Source: Clostridiales bacterium (GTDB lineage Bacteria; Bacillota; Clostridia; Oscillospirales; Oscillospiraceae). From it: a stretch of 46,319 bases of DNA. The position numbers were made by a program, and so were the translations under genes. The notes under the pieces were generated by a model that saw nothing but the letters and a program-made list of their open reading frames with translations, had not been told where the DNA came from and did not search any database. Shown in pieces: positions 21,629 to 29,826 of the stretch. Numbering within the stretch: the stretch's first letter is position 1; each line of letters opens with the position of its first letter. The stretch covers positions 1 through 46,319 of the forward strand of contig JAJBVG010000069.1 in assembly GCA_020859945.1 (NCBI GenBank), written 5' to 3'.

Positions 21629-21673
21629 GTTGGAATTTTCGCAGTTTTGCGCCTGCGGTGCGGAAGTTCCAAC
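21629..21673 (-). promoter_or_regulatory. Leader hairpin before the NRAMP-fold gene
   Basis: On the minus strand GTTGGAA (complement of 21667-21673) pairs with TTCCAAC (complement of 21629-21635), and an inner CGCAG pairs with CTGCG. It ends just before the AAGGAGG ribosome site. A TTGACT (-35-like) lies about 60 bp upstream. It could control translation or mRNA stability; it fits no class I know. Confidence 0.35.
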
Positions 21674-21752
21674 CAGGCGAAACAGCTGCGATTTGCGGAA
21701 AATAAGCTATCAAAACGGGCAAAACAGTCAAATATAGGACGTAAATGGACGC

Positions 21753-21786
21753 AAAAAGGGGCGCTGCGCTATCGCAGCGCCCCTTT
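21753..21786 (-). terminator. Terminator after the DapA-family gene
   Basis: A perfect 14-bp stem (aaaggggcgctgcg at 21755-21768 / cgcagcgcccctttt-like arm at 21773-21786) with loop ctat, followed on the minus strand by TTTTT. It separates the aldolase gene from the transporter gene, so the latter depends on read-through or its own promoter. Confidence 0.8.
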
Positions 21787-21801
21787 GCGAAGAAGGTTGG
21801 A

Positions 21802-22773
21802 TTACTGGAACTTGGACATATCGACCTTGGGCAGCTGGCTGCGCTCCAGGCCCAGAGCGATCCAGTCCTTTTCCTCCTGGTTCAGGGGGAGGACGGGCTT
21901 ACGCATCAGGCCGCTGCTGAAAATGCCGCGCTGCACCAGAGCCTCCTTCAGACGGGCGTGGGCCTCGCCGGAGGGCTGGCCGCCGCCATAGATGGCCTGG
22001 GAGATGTGATAGATCCGGTCGGACCAATCCTGGGCTTCCTTCAGGGTGTGCTGTTCGGGATGGGCAAAGACCTCGCGGGCCGGGCAAATCAGCTCGGGCA
22101 CGCAGCCGGCAAAGCCAATCAGAGCGCCGTCCATGCCGGGGAACCAGCTGACGCACAGGGTCTCGTCATGGCAGGTGATGAGGGAGATGTCGGGGCACTC
22201 CTGGCGCAGCAGGCGAACGTCGTGCTCATAGATGGAGGTCACGCGGGTGCCCATCTTGATGCACTTCACGTGCTCGATTTCCTTGCACATCTTAATCAGG
22301 GTCTCCACGGGGTAGAACGCCTTGCTGGTGGCGGGATAGAGGTGGATAACGATGTCGATGTCAGCACCCTCGGCCACGTCCTTCACATACTCAAAGGGAG
22401 CATCGGGGTGCATCCCGAAGCGCAGCCACATGTGGGGCGGCATCAGCAGGATGGCATCGGCGCCGGCGGCCTTGGCCTCGGCAGCCATCTCGATGGACTC
22501 GGCGGTGTTCTCACAGTTGACGCCGGACACGATGGTCATGATGTCGCCGCACTCCTCGGCGCAAATCTCCACGGCGCGCTTGCGCTCGGCGCGGGTCAGG
22601 CCGGTGATCTCACCGGTATGGCCGTTGACCACCAGGCCCTCGATGCCCTGGCTGTAGAAACTCTTGATCCAGCGCAGGTAGGCCCGGAACTCGGTCTCGT
22701 TGATGGAATAATCGTCGTTCAGAGGAACGGAAACCGCGGGGAAGATAGTCTTGAAATTCTTAACCTTAGCCAT
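21802..22773 (-). CDS. DapA/NanA-family aldolase
   Basis: A 323-aa class I lyase of the dihydrodipicolinate synthase / N-acetylneuraminate lyase family. Seen: FPAVSVPLNDDYSINETEFR, the NGHTGEITGLT loop (family G-x-TGE), a Tyr in IHLYPATS (about 145) and the Schiff-base Lys in CIKMGT (about 173). Such enzymes join or split pyruvate and an aldehyde in the cytoplasm. It lies under a LacI-type regulator, not in a lysine cluster, so it is probably catabolic for a sugar acid or similar compound. The substrate is unknown. AAAGGAG precedes the ATG by 8 bases. Confidence 0.88.
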   Translation of the reverse strand: MAKVKNFKTIFPAVSVPLNDDYSINETEFRAYLRWIKSFYSQGIEGLVVNGHTGEITGLTRAERKRAVEICAEECGDIMTIVSGVNCENTAESIEMAAEAKAAGADAILLMPPHMWLRFGMHPDAPFEYVKDVAEGADIDIVIHLYPATSKAFYPVETLIKMCKEIEHVKCIKMGTRVTSIYEHDVRLLRQECPDISLITCHDETLCVSWFPGMDGALIGFAGCVPELICPAREVFAHPEQHTLKEAQDWSDRIYHISQAIYGGGQPSGEAHARLKEALVQRGIFSSGLMRKPVLPLNQEEKDWIALGLERSQLPKVDMSKFQ

Positions 22774-22874
22774 GATGATAAACTCCTTTTTTTAGTGAAA
22801 TTATTGTTTAGCTTCGGAAAAAGAATGATCTTGCATCGCGCGCCTGCCGTCCCAACTCTCTTTCGCATTTCGCC

Positions 22875-22891
22875 TATACAATCGTTTGCAT
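22875..22891. promoter_or_regulatory. LacI-family operator 1 (aldolase promoter)
   Basis: TATACAATCGTTTGCAT, a partly symmetric site with the central CG typical of LacI-family operators. It lies just inside the predicted start of aldolase transcription, about +7 to +23, a repressing position. The identical 17 bp occurs at the regulator's own promoter. Confidence 0.75.
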
Positions 22892-22904
22892 TTGGCTTGA
22901 GTTA

Positions 22905-22934
22905 TTTATACCACGCGGGTCTTATCCTTGTCAA
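22905..22934 (-). promoter_or_regulatory. Promoter of the DapA-family gene
   Basis: Minus strand: perfect -35 TTGACA (complement of 22929-22934), an 18-bp spacer and -10 TATAAA (complement of 22905-22910). The start would be near 22898, giving a 125-nt leader. Confidence 0.7.
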
Positions 22935-23058
22935 CGGATTTGGACTTGCCTGCAATTTTTTGCATACATCGCGCAAAAAGTTGCATGGAAGTGAAAATTG
23001 CACAGTTTTGCGCCTTTTAAATTATGCAATATGACGAACCATAAATCCGCGCCTTTCC

Positions 23059-23087
23059 TTGCGTCCTGTAGTCGATTATGCTATACT
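23059..23087 (+). promoter_or_regulatory. Promoter of the LacI-family regulator gene
   Basis: -35 TTGCGT (23059-23064), 17-bp spacer and -10 TATACT (23082-23087). The start would be near 23094, exactly where the second operator begins. Confidence 0.75.
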
Positions 23088-23093
23088 AATGTG

Positions 23094-23110
23094 TATACAA
23101 TCGTTTGCAT
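23094..23110. promoter_or_regulatory. LacI-family operator 2 (autoregulation)
   Basis: TATACAATCGTTTGCAT, identical over 17 bp to the site at 22875-22891. It begins at the predicted transcription start of the regulator, so bound repressor would block its own gene. Confidence 0.75.
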
Positions 23111-23146
23111 CTCTATATAAAGAGAGAGTGAAAACAAATACGAACC

Positions 23147-23162
23147 GGAAAACGATTGCAGA
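23147..23162. promoter_or_regulatory. Possible third LacI-family operator
   Basis: ggaaaacgattgcaga carries the reverse complement of the core (GCAATCGTTTTC). It lies about 55 bp after the start of the regulator transcript, just before the ribosome site. Arms are less complete than in the two main sites. Confidence 0.5.
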
Positions 23163-23177
23163 ACGGAGGAAAACGAT

Positions 23178-24173
23178 ATGGCAACCCTGAAAGACGTAGC
23201 AAAGCTGGCCTGTGTGGATGTCAGCACCGTATCCAGAGCGCTGAACAATACCTCTTACGTTCACCCGGAGACAAAGGCACGTATCCTCGCCGCGGTGAAA
23301 GAACTCAGCTATCAGCCCAATGTGCTGGCCCAGGGACTGCGCCAGGGCAAGCGGCATACCATCGGTGTGGTGGTACCCCGGCTGAACTTCACCATTTTCG
23401 CCGAAGTGGTGCAGGGCGTCGAGGAAGCGGCGGGGAAGCGGGGATATGCCACCCTGATTTGCACCACCGAAGAGGACGCGCAGGTGGAGCGAGACCGCCT
23501 GAACCGGCTGCGCAACGGCTTTATTGACGGCCTGATCGTCACCGGCACGGGAAAAAATGGTCGGCTCATTCGGGACATCCACGCCAGTGGTCTGCCCATC
23601 GTCCAGGCGATTCGGTGTCAGGAGTCCGGCATCAGCAGCGTCATCGGCGATTACCAGAGCTGCGGCTACGAGGCCGTGTACTATCTGGCGCGGAAGGGGT
23701 GCAAGCATATTGGCCTCATCAACGGGACCGCCGAACTCAGCCCCTACCGGGAGCGGATGTACGGCTATCAGCGGGCCATGCAGGAGCTGCATTTGGAGGA
23801 GTGCAGCACGGTCCCCTTTGCTCAGGACAACAGCTTTGAATACGGCTACCAGAGGACCCAGGAACTGCTGGATGAGTGCCCGGAGCTGGACGGCATTATG
23901 GCGGCGGTGGATGTACACGGCCTTGGAGCCATCCGCGCGTTGAAGGAGCGCGGGCGGCGTGTCCCGGAGCAGGTCCGCGTCATCAGCCTCACCGGACATT
24001 CCGTGGGAGCCATGCTGGAGACCACTATGACCGCCATGGAGTTTCCCGCCCACGAGATGGGGATGCAGGCGGCCAACATGCTGATGGACGCGGTGGAAGC
24101 GCCGTCCGACGCAAAGCCCAGCCCTCAGCGGCTGGTGTTCTCGGCTTCGCTGGTGGAGCGGGAGAGCACTTAA
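23178..24173 (+). CDS. LacI-family transcriptional repressor
   Basis: A 331-aa regulator. The LacI HTH and hinge are clear: TLKDVAKLACVDVSTVSRAL, then PETKARILAAVKELSYQPN. From about residue 60 a periplasmic-binding-protein-like sensor follows (TIGVVVPRLNFTIFAEVVQG, GLINGTAELSPYRERMYGY). It probably represses the divergent aldolase and itself through the 17-bp operators described. Its inducer is presumably the substrate of the aldolase pathway. An AGGAAAACGAT ribosome region precedes the ATG at 23178. Full family length, nothing missing. Confidence 0.93.
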   Translation: MATLKDVAKLACVDVSTVSRALNNTSYVHPETKARILAAVKELSYQPNVLAQGLRQGKRHTIGVVVPRLNFTIFAEVVQGVEEAAGKRGYATLICTTEEDAQVERDRLNRLRNGFIDGLIVTGTGKNGRLIRDIHASGLPIVQAIRCQESGISSVIGDYQSCGYEAVYYLARKGCKHIGLINGTAELSPYRERMYGYQRAMQELHLEECSTVPFAQDNSFEYGYQRTQELLDECPELDGIMAAVDVHGLGAIRALKERGRRVPEQVRVISLTGHSVGAMLETTMTAMEFPAHEMGMQAANMLMDAVEAPSDAKPSPQRLVFSASLVEREST

Positions 24174-24318
24174 CACCGTAAGCGTCTTATTCGTTGACTC
24201 TTTGTGTGAACAGCCAGGAACAGATACAAATAAGCGGCGAACACAACTGCGGTCAGAGGGCTTCTTCGACCAATCGTTCGAGGCTTCTGAGCCGCCCCTT
24301 TATTGATTGTGCTTTCAT

Positions 24319-24373
24319 CAAAAAAAGAAGAAGCAGAGCCTTCAAAGCGTTTTTTCGCTTCAAATGCTCTGCC
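24319..24373 (-). terminator. Terminator left over from the alcohol dehydrogenase gene
   Basis: On the minus strand GCAGAGC-x-x-x-x-x-AAGCG pairs with CGCTT-x-x-x-x-x-GCTCTGC around an A-rich loop, then CTTCTTTTTTT (24319-24332 region). It lies just past the end of the dehydrogenase remnant and, in reverse, near the end of the LacI gene. DNA from 24174 to 24318 holds nothing else I can support. Confidence 0.65.
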
Positions 24374-24431
24374 TTTGTTACAATGACGATATGATGACGA
24401 TTTGACCAAGTTCCGTTGCTTTGCGGCAGCC

Positions 24432-24590
24432 TTACATCAGCTTGCGGAACAGGGTCTTGAAGTCCTCAATGCTGACCTCCTTGGGATTGCCGGGGCGCAG
24501 GCATTGGTGGCGGATTCGGCCAGAAAGTCCAGGTCCTCCTCCTTCATCTTCTCCAGTTTGGTGGGGATAAAGCTGGCTGGAATATTTTAA
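24432..24590 (-). pseudogene. 3' remnant of an iron-containing alcohol dehydrogenase
   Basis: From 24590 leftwards one frame reads IPASFIPTKLEKMKEEDLDF then LAESATNACAPAIPR. A one-base shift gives APGNPKEVSIEDFKTLFRKL-M and a stop at 24432-24434. Joined, this is the C-terminal ending of group III Fe-dependent alcohol dehydrogenases (…DL-x-x-LA-x-x-A-x-x-D-x-C-x-x-x-NPR-x-x). The shift fits loss of one G in a CCCGGG run (now ccccgg). All upstream sequence is absent; a small inverted-repeat element begins two bases later. About 50 codons of the gene are left. Confidence 0.65.
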
Positions 24591-24591
24591 A

Positions 24592-24683
24592 GTGTGTCCG
24601 AAACAGCGGCTTTTAGCAAGAAGGGGTTCATCAGAGGGGACAAAGTTAAAAAACAGAAGCAACGGCTGTCATTCCGGACACAC
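24592..24683. mobile_element. Small element with terminal inverted repeats (MITE-like)
   Basis: A 92-bp stretch begins GTGTGTCCG (24592-24600) and ends CGGACACAC (24675-24683). Beyond the perfect 9 bp the arms continue imperfectly (AAACAGC against GACAGCC on the other strand). It encodes nothing convincing. It sits exactly at the breakpoint of the dehydrogenase remnant. No clear target duplication is visible. It could be the deletion product of a larger insertion sequence. Confidence 0.5.
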
Positions 24684-24765
24684 AATAAAATTGATTTATT
24701 TCTTCGGCTGTTGTTTTACAGGAGACGCGTCAAAATGCCAGAACATTCCCGGCAAAAGGCGCTCC

Positions 24766-26886
24766 TCAGTTCGACGCGGCGTGCTTTCCAGCGATGTAGC
24801 CGAAGGTATAGCAGCGGCCAATGGACAAACCGGTCTGGTGGAACGGATAGTCGTTGCCGCCGTAGAACGGGCCGCCCAGGTTGCCGATGCAGTACAGGCC
24901 CTCGATGACCTCGCCGTCCGCGTTCAGCGCCTGACCGTTCGCGTTGATCATGACACCGGAGCAGAGAGCGGACACGCGGATGTGCTTGCGCACGCCCCAG
25001 AAGGGAGCGGTCTTGATGGGGTGCATATACTTGGCGGGCTTGCCGAAGTCAACGTCCTCCCCGTCCTCGCACAGCTCGTTGTAGCGGTCCACCGTTTCCT
25101 TCAGGGTGTCGTAAGGAATGTCCAGCTCCTCGGCCAGCTCTTCCAGGGTATCGCAGCAGTGGCTGTCGATGAGGTAATCGAACACGCCCTCCGGGTTCTC
25201 CACCGCGCCGGGGATGTACTTCTGCATGGCTGCCGCAGGAAACATGCCGCTGACGAACTCGTCCTCCGGCCAGTTCTCATAGTCGCTGTCATAAATGGTG
25301 CAGTACCAGCCCTTGGAGCCGTTCTCGTTGCTGACGGTCATGTTGTCACCGCTGTAACGGCGCTGGAATTTCAGCAGGTTGCCCATGTAGACGAAGCCGG
25401 TGTACTCGTTGGTGAAGCGCTCGCCGTCCATGTTGACGTAAAGGAAAGGCTCCTCGTACATCAGGCCAGAGTCGAAGTCGTGCATCATCTTGGTGTGACC
25501 CAGCGGCTCCATCTTGCCGCCCGCGCTCAGCGCCAGGATATGGCCGTCGCCGGTCTTGTGGTACTGCTTCTTGTCGAAGTCCAAGGTGTCGGGGCACCAG
25601 CGGGCCACCATCGCGTCGTTGTTCATATAGTCGCCGGTGGCGAGGATGACGCCCTTGGAAGCGTTGAACTGGATATACTTTCCGTCCGCGTCCTTGCCAA
25701 TCACGCCGGTCACTTTTTCGCCGTCCATGACCAGCTTGACGGCGGGGGTGCTGTAATGCACGTCTAGGTTGGAGTTGGCTGCCGCCACGTTGTCCAGCAC
25801 GTTCTGGAGGACGTTGCCCACGTTGGAGGGCTTGGGGCCGATCCAGGGTGCCATGAAGTAGCAGTGGTCGTCGCCGTAGTCATAGCTGTCCAGGCGGTCG
25901 CTCCACACACCGGTCAAGTCCTCGCTGGTACTCATGTAAGCGTACAGGCCGTTGCCATCGTTCAACAGCTCGGCGCAGTTGTCGTTGTCGTCCACCTTCG
26001 TGCCGTCGCCGTACTCCGTTTCCGAGGTCAGGCCGGCGCGGTTCAGATACCACATCAGGGCGTCCTCGGAATTGTCCGCATAGGCCCGGAGCAGGTTCGT
26101 GTCCGCACGCCAGTCGTCCAAGGCGTTGGTGTGGTGGATCCACTTGGCAATGCCGGCGTCCGTGGACTTGGATTTGATGATCGCGGAGGCGCAGTTGCCC
26201 TGGGATACCACGCTGGCCTCTTTCTGGAGCAGAGCGACGGAGACGCCTTCCTCCGCAACGACACCGGCAGCCACGACGCCTGCGGCGCCTGCGCCGACAA
26301 CGACTACGTCTACGTCCACCGTCTCGTCGGGGGTGATGTCGCCCAGTTCGCAACTGGAGGCTTCCACTTCCTCCGCGGTCAGTTCAGAGGGCACCTCATA
26401 ATCGGAGGAAGCCGTAGAAGCAGCCGCAGTTGCCTCGCCCTTCGCCTGGGCGATGCAGCTTTGCGCGGCCTTGATCGCGGCGGTGCTGGTAACGGTGGCG
26501 CTGGAAATGGTGTCGATGTCGGCGCTCTGGGCCTCCATGAACATTTCGGCCAGGTCTTCGCCGTACAGACCGCCGATGGTTTCGGTCTCCTCGGAGACGT
26601 CCACCTGCACGTCCGTAATGCTGTTCTCGTCGAAGGTCATCGTTACCGTAACGGTGCCGATGCCGGTTGCCGTCCCCGTGTAGATGCCGGGAACATAGGT
26701 CGCGCCGTCCGCAGGGGTGGCGGTCACAGTTGCGGCGGTGCTTCCGCTGCTGGACGCAGACGAATCTGCGGAGCTGGAGATTCCAGACTCACAGGCCTGA
26801 AGCACACCCAGGGTCACGACGCTGGCTGCACCGGCTGCCATGCCTTTGATGAAGTCACGGCGGGAAATGGGCTGTTTTTTTGCCAT
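24766..26886 (-). CDS. Exported FAD/FMN fumarate-reductase-type flavoprotein
   Basis: A 706-aa secreted reductase. The N-terminus SRRDFIKG is a Tat signal, followed by a hydrophobic stretch and a lipobox (GVLQAC, Cys32), so it is probably a Tat-exported lipoprotein. Residues about 63-145 form an FMN_bind domain with SSATVTS (128-134) at the place where ApbE attaches FMN to Thr. From about 200 an FAD-binding domain begins (VVVVGAGAAGVVAAG) and runs to the end (GLYCIGNLGGPFYGGNDYPF). Relatives reduce fumarate, urocanate, cinnamates or similar acceptors at the cell surface. The substrate here is unknown. AGGAGG precedes the ATG. No ApbE or membrane electron donor lies in the window. Confidence 0.88.
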   Translation of the reverse strand: MAKKQPISRRDFIKGMAAGAASVVTLGVLQACESGISSSADSSASSSGSTAATVTATPADGATYVPGIYTGTATGIGTVTVTMTFDENSITDVQVDVSEETETIGGLYGEDLAEMFMEAQSADIDTISSATVTSTAAIKAAQSCIAQAKGEATAAASTASSDYEVPSELTAEEVEASSCELGDITPDETVDVDVVVVGAGAAGVVAAGVVAEEGVSVALLQKEASVVSQGNCASAIIKSKSTDAGIAKWIHHTNALDDWRADTNLLRAYADNSEDALMWYLNRAGLTSETEYGDGTKVDDNDNCAELLNDGNGLYAYMSTSEDLTGVWSDRLDSYDYGDDHCYFMAPWIGPKPSNVGNVLQNVLDNVAAANSNLDVHYSTPAVKLVMDGEKVTGVIGKDADGKYIQFNASKGVILATGDYMNNDAMVARWCPDTLDFDKKQYHKTGDGHILALSAGGKMEPLGHTKMMHDFDSGLMYEEPFLYVNMDGERFTNEYTGFVYMGNLLKFQRRYSGDNMTVSNENGSKGWYCTIYDSDYENWPEDEFVSGMFPAAAMQKYIPGAVENPEGVFDYLIDSHCCDTLEELAEELDIPYDTLKETVDRYNELCEDGEDVDFGKPAKYMHPIKTAPFWGVRKHIRVSALCSGVMINANGQALNADGEVIEGLYCIGNLGGPFYGGNDYPFHQTGLSIGRCYTFGYIAGKHAASN

Positions 26887-26913
26887 TGTTTGTTCCTCCT
26901 TTTTTTATTTTAT

Positions 26914-26949
26914 GGTTAAATAACCTTAAAAATTTGCTTTTCTTGTCAA
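26914..26949 (-). promoter_or_regulatory. Possible promoter and operator of the exported flavoprotein
   Basis: On the minus strand a perfect -35 TTGACA (complement of 26944-26949) has no clear -10 at 17 bp. The near-palindrome GGTTATTTAACC (complement of 26914-26925) lies where the -10/start should be and may be an operator. The ribosome site follows about 10 bp later. Confidence 0.35.
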
Positions 26950-26980
26950 CGGGCCAGTGTGGCAGGGCACCCCACGGGAA

Positions 26981-27550
26981 CTAGAGCGTTTCCCGCTCGT
27001 CCATTGTCTCAAAGGCTGTGTTGGCAGCGTCCTGGCGGCAGCCAAACTCGTTGCCCTCCAACAGAATGCCCACACCGGGGCGGCGAATCACCTGAATGCC
27101 GCAAACCGAAAGCCAGTCGTTCAGAGCGTCCAGGTCGTGGGAGAGGGTGCCTCCGGAGATGTGGAACCGGGAGAGGAACACATAGGACTTCACCGGTTCC
27201 CTGGCGCACAGCAACTCGCCCAGCAGCTGTCGGCGGCGTTCCCGCCGACTGTAGGCGGGTTTGACCTGCTCGGCGTCCAGCAGTTCCTGAATCTGCCGAA
27301 TGGTTCCCGGCTTCTCCTGGAGCATCAGGCCCACACCGGGCTTGCGGACAAAGGTAATGTTGTTTTCCGCAAACCAGGCTTCGATGGCGGGCATATCCCG
27401 CAGAATGGTTCTGGAGGAGACGCCCAGTTTTTTCGCAATGGCACTGACTGTTATTGGCTCGGAGCCGGTCTTTGTCAGCATCTGAATGATGGAGACCTGT
27501 CGGGAGGTCAGCCGCCAGGGGCTGGAACCGGTAGAACTGCCTACAGACAT
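26981..27550 (-). CDS. Truncated BglG/MtlR-type HTH regulator
   Basis: A 189-aa protein with only the DNA-binding part of a PRD-type activator. Seen: RLTSRQVSIIQMLTKTGSEP, ITVSAIAKKLGVSSRTILRD (first winged HTH, about 30-60), FVRKPGVGLMLQ, and a second Mga-like HTH (GGTLSHDLDALNDWL, VIRRPGVGILLEGNE). Whole family members have about 500-700 aa, with two PRDs and EII-like domains. Here the chain stops shortly after the second HTH (MDERETL), and no frame after the stop resumes a PRD. It is either a gene trimmed by deletion or a minimal regulator without phospho-control. AAGGGAGG lies upstream of 27550. It precedes the exported flavoprotein by 94 bp. Confidence 0.75.
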   Translation of the reverse strand: MSVGSSTGSSPWRLTSRQVSIIQMLTKTGSEPITVSAIAKKLGVSSRTILRDMPAIEAWFAENNITFVRKPGVGLMLQEKPGTIRQIQELLDAEQVKPAYSRRERRRQLLGELLCAREPVKSYVFLSRFHISGGTLSHDLDALNDWLSVCGIQVIRRPGVGILLEGNEFGCRQDAANTAFETMDERETL

Positions 27551-27689
27551 TTTTGAATCGCCTCCCTTATCATAATGTCTGCTGAATAAACCGCCATGGG
27601 GCTTTTCGCTATCACGGAGGCGCAGAGCGGGCTGGCTTGTTGTACGCTTCTCTTTCCAGGTCAATCACAGAACAATGGTGCTTTGCGTT

Positions 27690-29636
27690 TCAAATATCCA
27701 GCGCGGCGTGGTAGCCCCAATACACGGCGTTGGTGATGGTGCTGACCCGGCTGGCATCGCCGATGACCCGAACGAAGGGGGCCGTTCCCTGCAACGCCGT
27801 CACCACGTCGGTGCGGGAGCGCTGACCCAGGGCGCAGATGACGCTCCTACCGGGGACGAGGACTTCCTGCCCAGACTGGTCGGCGCAGATGACACCCTCC
27901 TCCGTGACCCGAAGGGCACGATAGCCGGTGTGGACGTGAACATATTTGTCGATCTCCTTCAGCAGGAGAGGACGGTGCCGGACGTTGGCGTCGGGGGCCA
28001 GCGTGTCCCGCATTTCTACCAGATGGACGGTTTTGCCCTCTTGTCCCAGGTGGATGGCGCATTCGCTACCGGCCAGGCCGCCGCCCATGACCACTACGTC
28101 GTCGCCGACCTTGTCCTTTTCCAGGTAGTAGTTGTTGACCACCACCACGTTGTCCCCGTCCAGGCCGGGGATGGGCGGCACCAGCGGAGCGGAGCCGACA
28201 GCGATGATAAGGGCGTCCGGGGCTTCCTTCACCACGTATTCCTTCGTGACCTCAGTGTTCAGGCGAATTTCCACGCCCGCGTCTCTGGCGAACTTGGCGT
28301 AAGTGCCAGCAAGTTGGTACATCTCATACTTGAAAGGCAGGGCCTGCTCGCTCTTGAGGATGCCGCCCAGTTCGGCCTCTTTTTCGCAGAGAATGACCTG
28401 ATGTCCCCGGCGGGCGGCGGTGTAAGCGGCGTACAGACCGCCGGGACCACCACCAGCTACCAGCACCTTTTTGGAGAAAGGCGCGGGGCGCACCTCGTCC
28501 CCCTCGCACTCCCGGCCAATCAGGGGATTGACGGTGCAGCGGCGGGTGGAGGTAGCCGCCCGCTCCGCCATGCAGGTGAAGCACCGCAGACAGCGGACGA
28601 TGTCCTCGCTCTTATTTGCCATGACCTTGTTGGGCAGGAAGGGGTCCGCCAGCAGCGCACGGGCCATATAGACCACGTCCGCCTTGCCGGAGGCGATGAT
28701 TTCCTCCATCTGGGCCGGGTCGTTCAGGCCACCGATGGTGGCCACGGGGACCTGGACGTGCTTTTTGATTTCAGCGGCCAGATAGACGTTGCAGCCGTGT
28801 TCCTTGAACATACTGGGATGGGTGTCCCCGAAGCCCCGCTGATAGGTGCCTGCGGAGACGTGGAGCAGGTCGATGTACGGCTCCACCTGCTGGGCGATAC
28901 GGCAGCCCTCCTCCAGGTCATAACCGCCATCGAACAGCTCGGAGCCGGACATACGGAACTCGATGGGGAAGAACGGTCCCACCGCCGCCCGAACGGATTG
29001 CAGCACTTCGATAGCAAACCGGCAGCGGTTTTCCAGCGAGCCGCCGTACTCGTCGGTGCGCTTGTTGAAGTAGGGGGACAGGAACTGGTTGATGAGCCAG
29101 CCGTGACCGCCGTGGATCATCAACATCTCGAACCCGGCCCGCTTCGCCAGTCCTGCCACATGGCCGTAAGCGGCCACGATTTCGTCGATGAGGTCTTTGG
29201 TCAGGGCTTTCACCTCCACCCCGTCGGGACGAACGCAGGCGGAAGGTCCCCACTGGTGCATGGACTTCTGTTTAGACTTGTCGGTCATGTAGGTCCCGGC
29301 GTACATACCGGAGTGGGACAGCTCCAGGCTGGGAATGGCCCCGTGGCGGCGGATGGCGTCGGCGGTGTAGGTGGCGCAGGCCAGCGAGTTCAAAATACTC
29401 TCGTCCAGATGATAGGCGTGGGAGCCGTCGGTCTGGGGATGTACCATGCACTCGGACACCGTGACGGCCCCAGCGCCGCCCTTGCCCCGCAGCTCATAGA
29501 AAGCGGTGGACTTGGGACCGATGCAGCCATCGTTGGTGATGTCGGTGCCGCCCATAGGTGCGGAGAACATCCGGTTGCGGAAGGTGGTGCGGCCCAGGGT
29601 GATGGGGGCGCACAGGTGGGGATACTGATAAGCCAT
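27690..29636 (-). CDS. Old-yellow-enzyme/Fe-S flavoprotein (2,4-dienoyl-CoA reductase type)
   Basis: A 648-aa NADH:flavin oxidoreductase. Residues 1-340 form an FMN barrel of the old-yellow-enzyme family (LCAPITLGRTTFRNRMFSAP, HGGHGWLINQFLSPYFNKRT). Then come a [4Fe-4S] motif, CLRCFTCM plus a Cys 11 residues on (about 347-365), and a FAD/NADH domain (VLVAGGGPGGLYAAY at about 394, VVVMGGGLAGSECA). The layout matches 2,4-dienoyl-CoA reductase, BaiCD/BaiH and trimethylamine dehydrogenase relatives. In gut Clostridia such enzymes reduce C=C bonds of bile acids, enoates and flavonoids. AAGGAGG precedes the ATG at 29636. The substrate is not shown by the sequence; plant aglycones are inferred from the neighbours. 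Confidence 0.92.
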   Translation of the reverse strand: MAYQYPHLCAPITLGRTTFRNRMFSAPMGGTDITNDGCIGPKSTAFYELRGKGGAGAVTVSECMVHPQTDGSHAYHLDESILNSLACATYTADAIRRHGAIPSLELSHSGMYAGTYMTDKSKQKSMHQWGPSACVRPDGVEVKALTKDLIDEIVAAYGHVAGLAKRAGFEMLMIHGGHGWLINQFLSPYFNKRTDEYGGSLENRCRFAIEVLQSVRAAVGPFFPIEFRMSGSELFDGGYDLEEGCRIAQQVEPYIDLLHVSAGTYQRGFGDTHPSMFKEHGCNVYLAAEIKKHVQVPVATIGGLNDPAQMEEIIASGKADVVYMARALLADPFLPNKVMANKSEDIVRCLRCFTCMAERAATSTRRCTVNPLIGRECEGDEVRPAPFSKKVLVAGGGPGGLYAAYTAARRGHQVILCEKEAELGGILKSEQALPFKYEMYQLAGTYAKFARDAGVEIRLNTEVTKEYVVKEAPDALIIAVGSAPLVPPIPGLDGDNVVVVNNYYLEKDKVGDDVVVMGGGLAGSECAIHLGQEGKTVHLVEMRDTLAPDANVRHRPLLLKEIDKYVHVHTGYRALRVTEEGVICADQSGQEVLVPGRSVICALGQRSRTDVVTALQGTAPFVRVIGDASRVSTITNAVYWGYHAALDI

Positions 29637-29655
29637 AGGGATACCTCCTTGAATA

Positions 29656-29826
29656 GTTGTTAGCTATTAGCCGTTAGCTGTTAGTTACGCACTGCTGGAC
29701 AAAAGCGAACAGCGCTAAACATCGGTTGGTTGTTAGTGGTTTGTTTTGTATAGCGAACCCAAAGCGCAGCGTGAATCGTTGAGCAATGCCAAGCTAACAG
29801 CTAAGAGCTAAAAGCCAAAGGCTAAT
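29656..29826 (-). repeat. AGCTAA-ended intergenic repeat, copy A
   Basis: About 170 bp between the MFS and OYE genes. One end has heptamer-like TTAGCTATTAGCCGTTAGC and the other GCTAACAGCTAAGAGCTAA, so the ends are inverted. Read on the minus strand its end TGCGTAACTAACAGCTAACG is identical to the end of copy C (34548-34566 region). The repeat supplies the TAG stop of the MFS gene (29822-29824). Confidence 0.7.
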
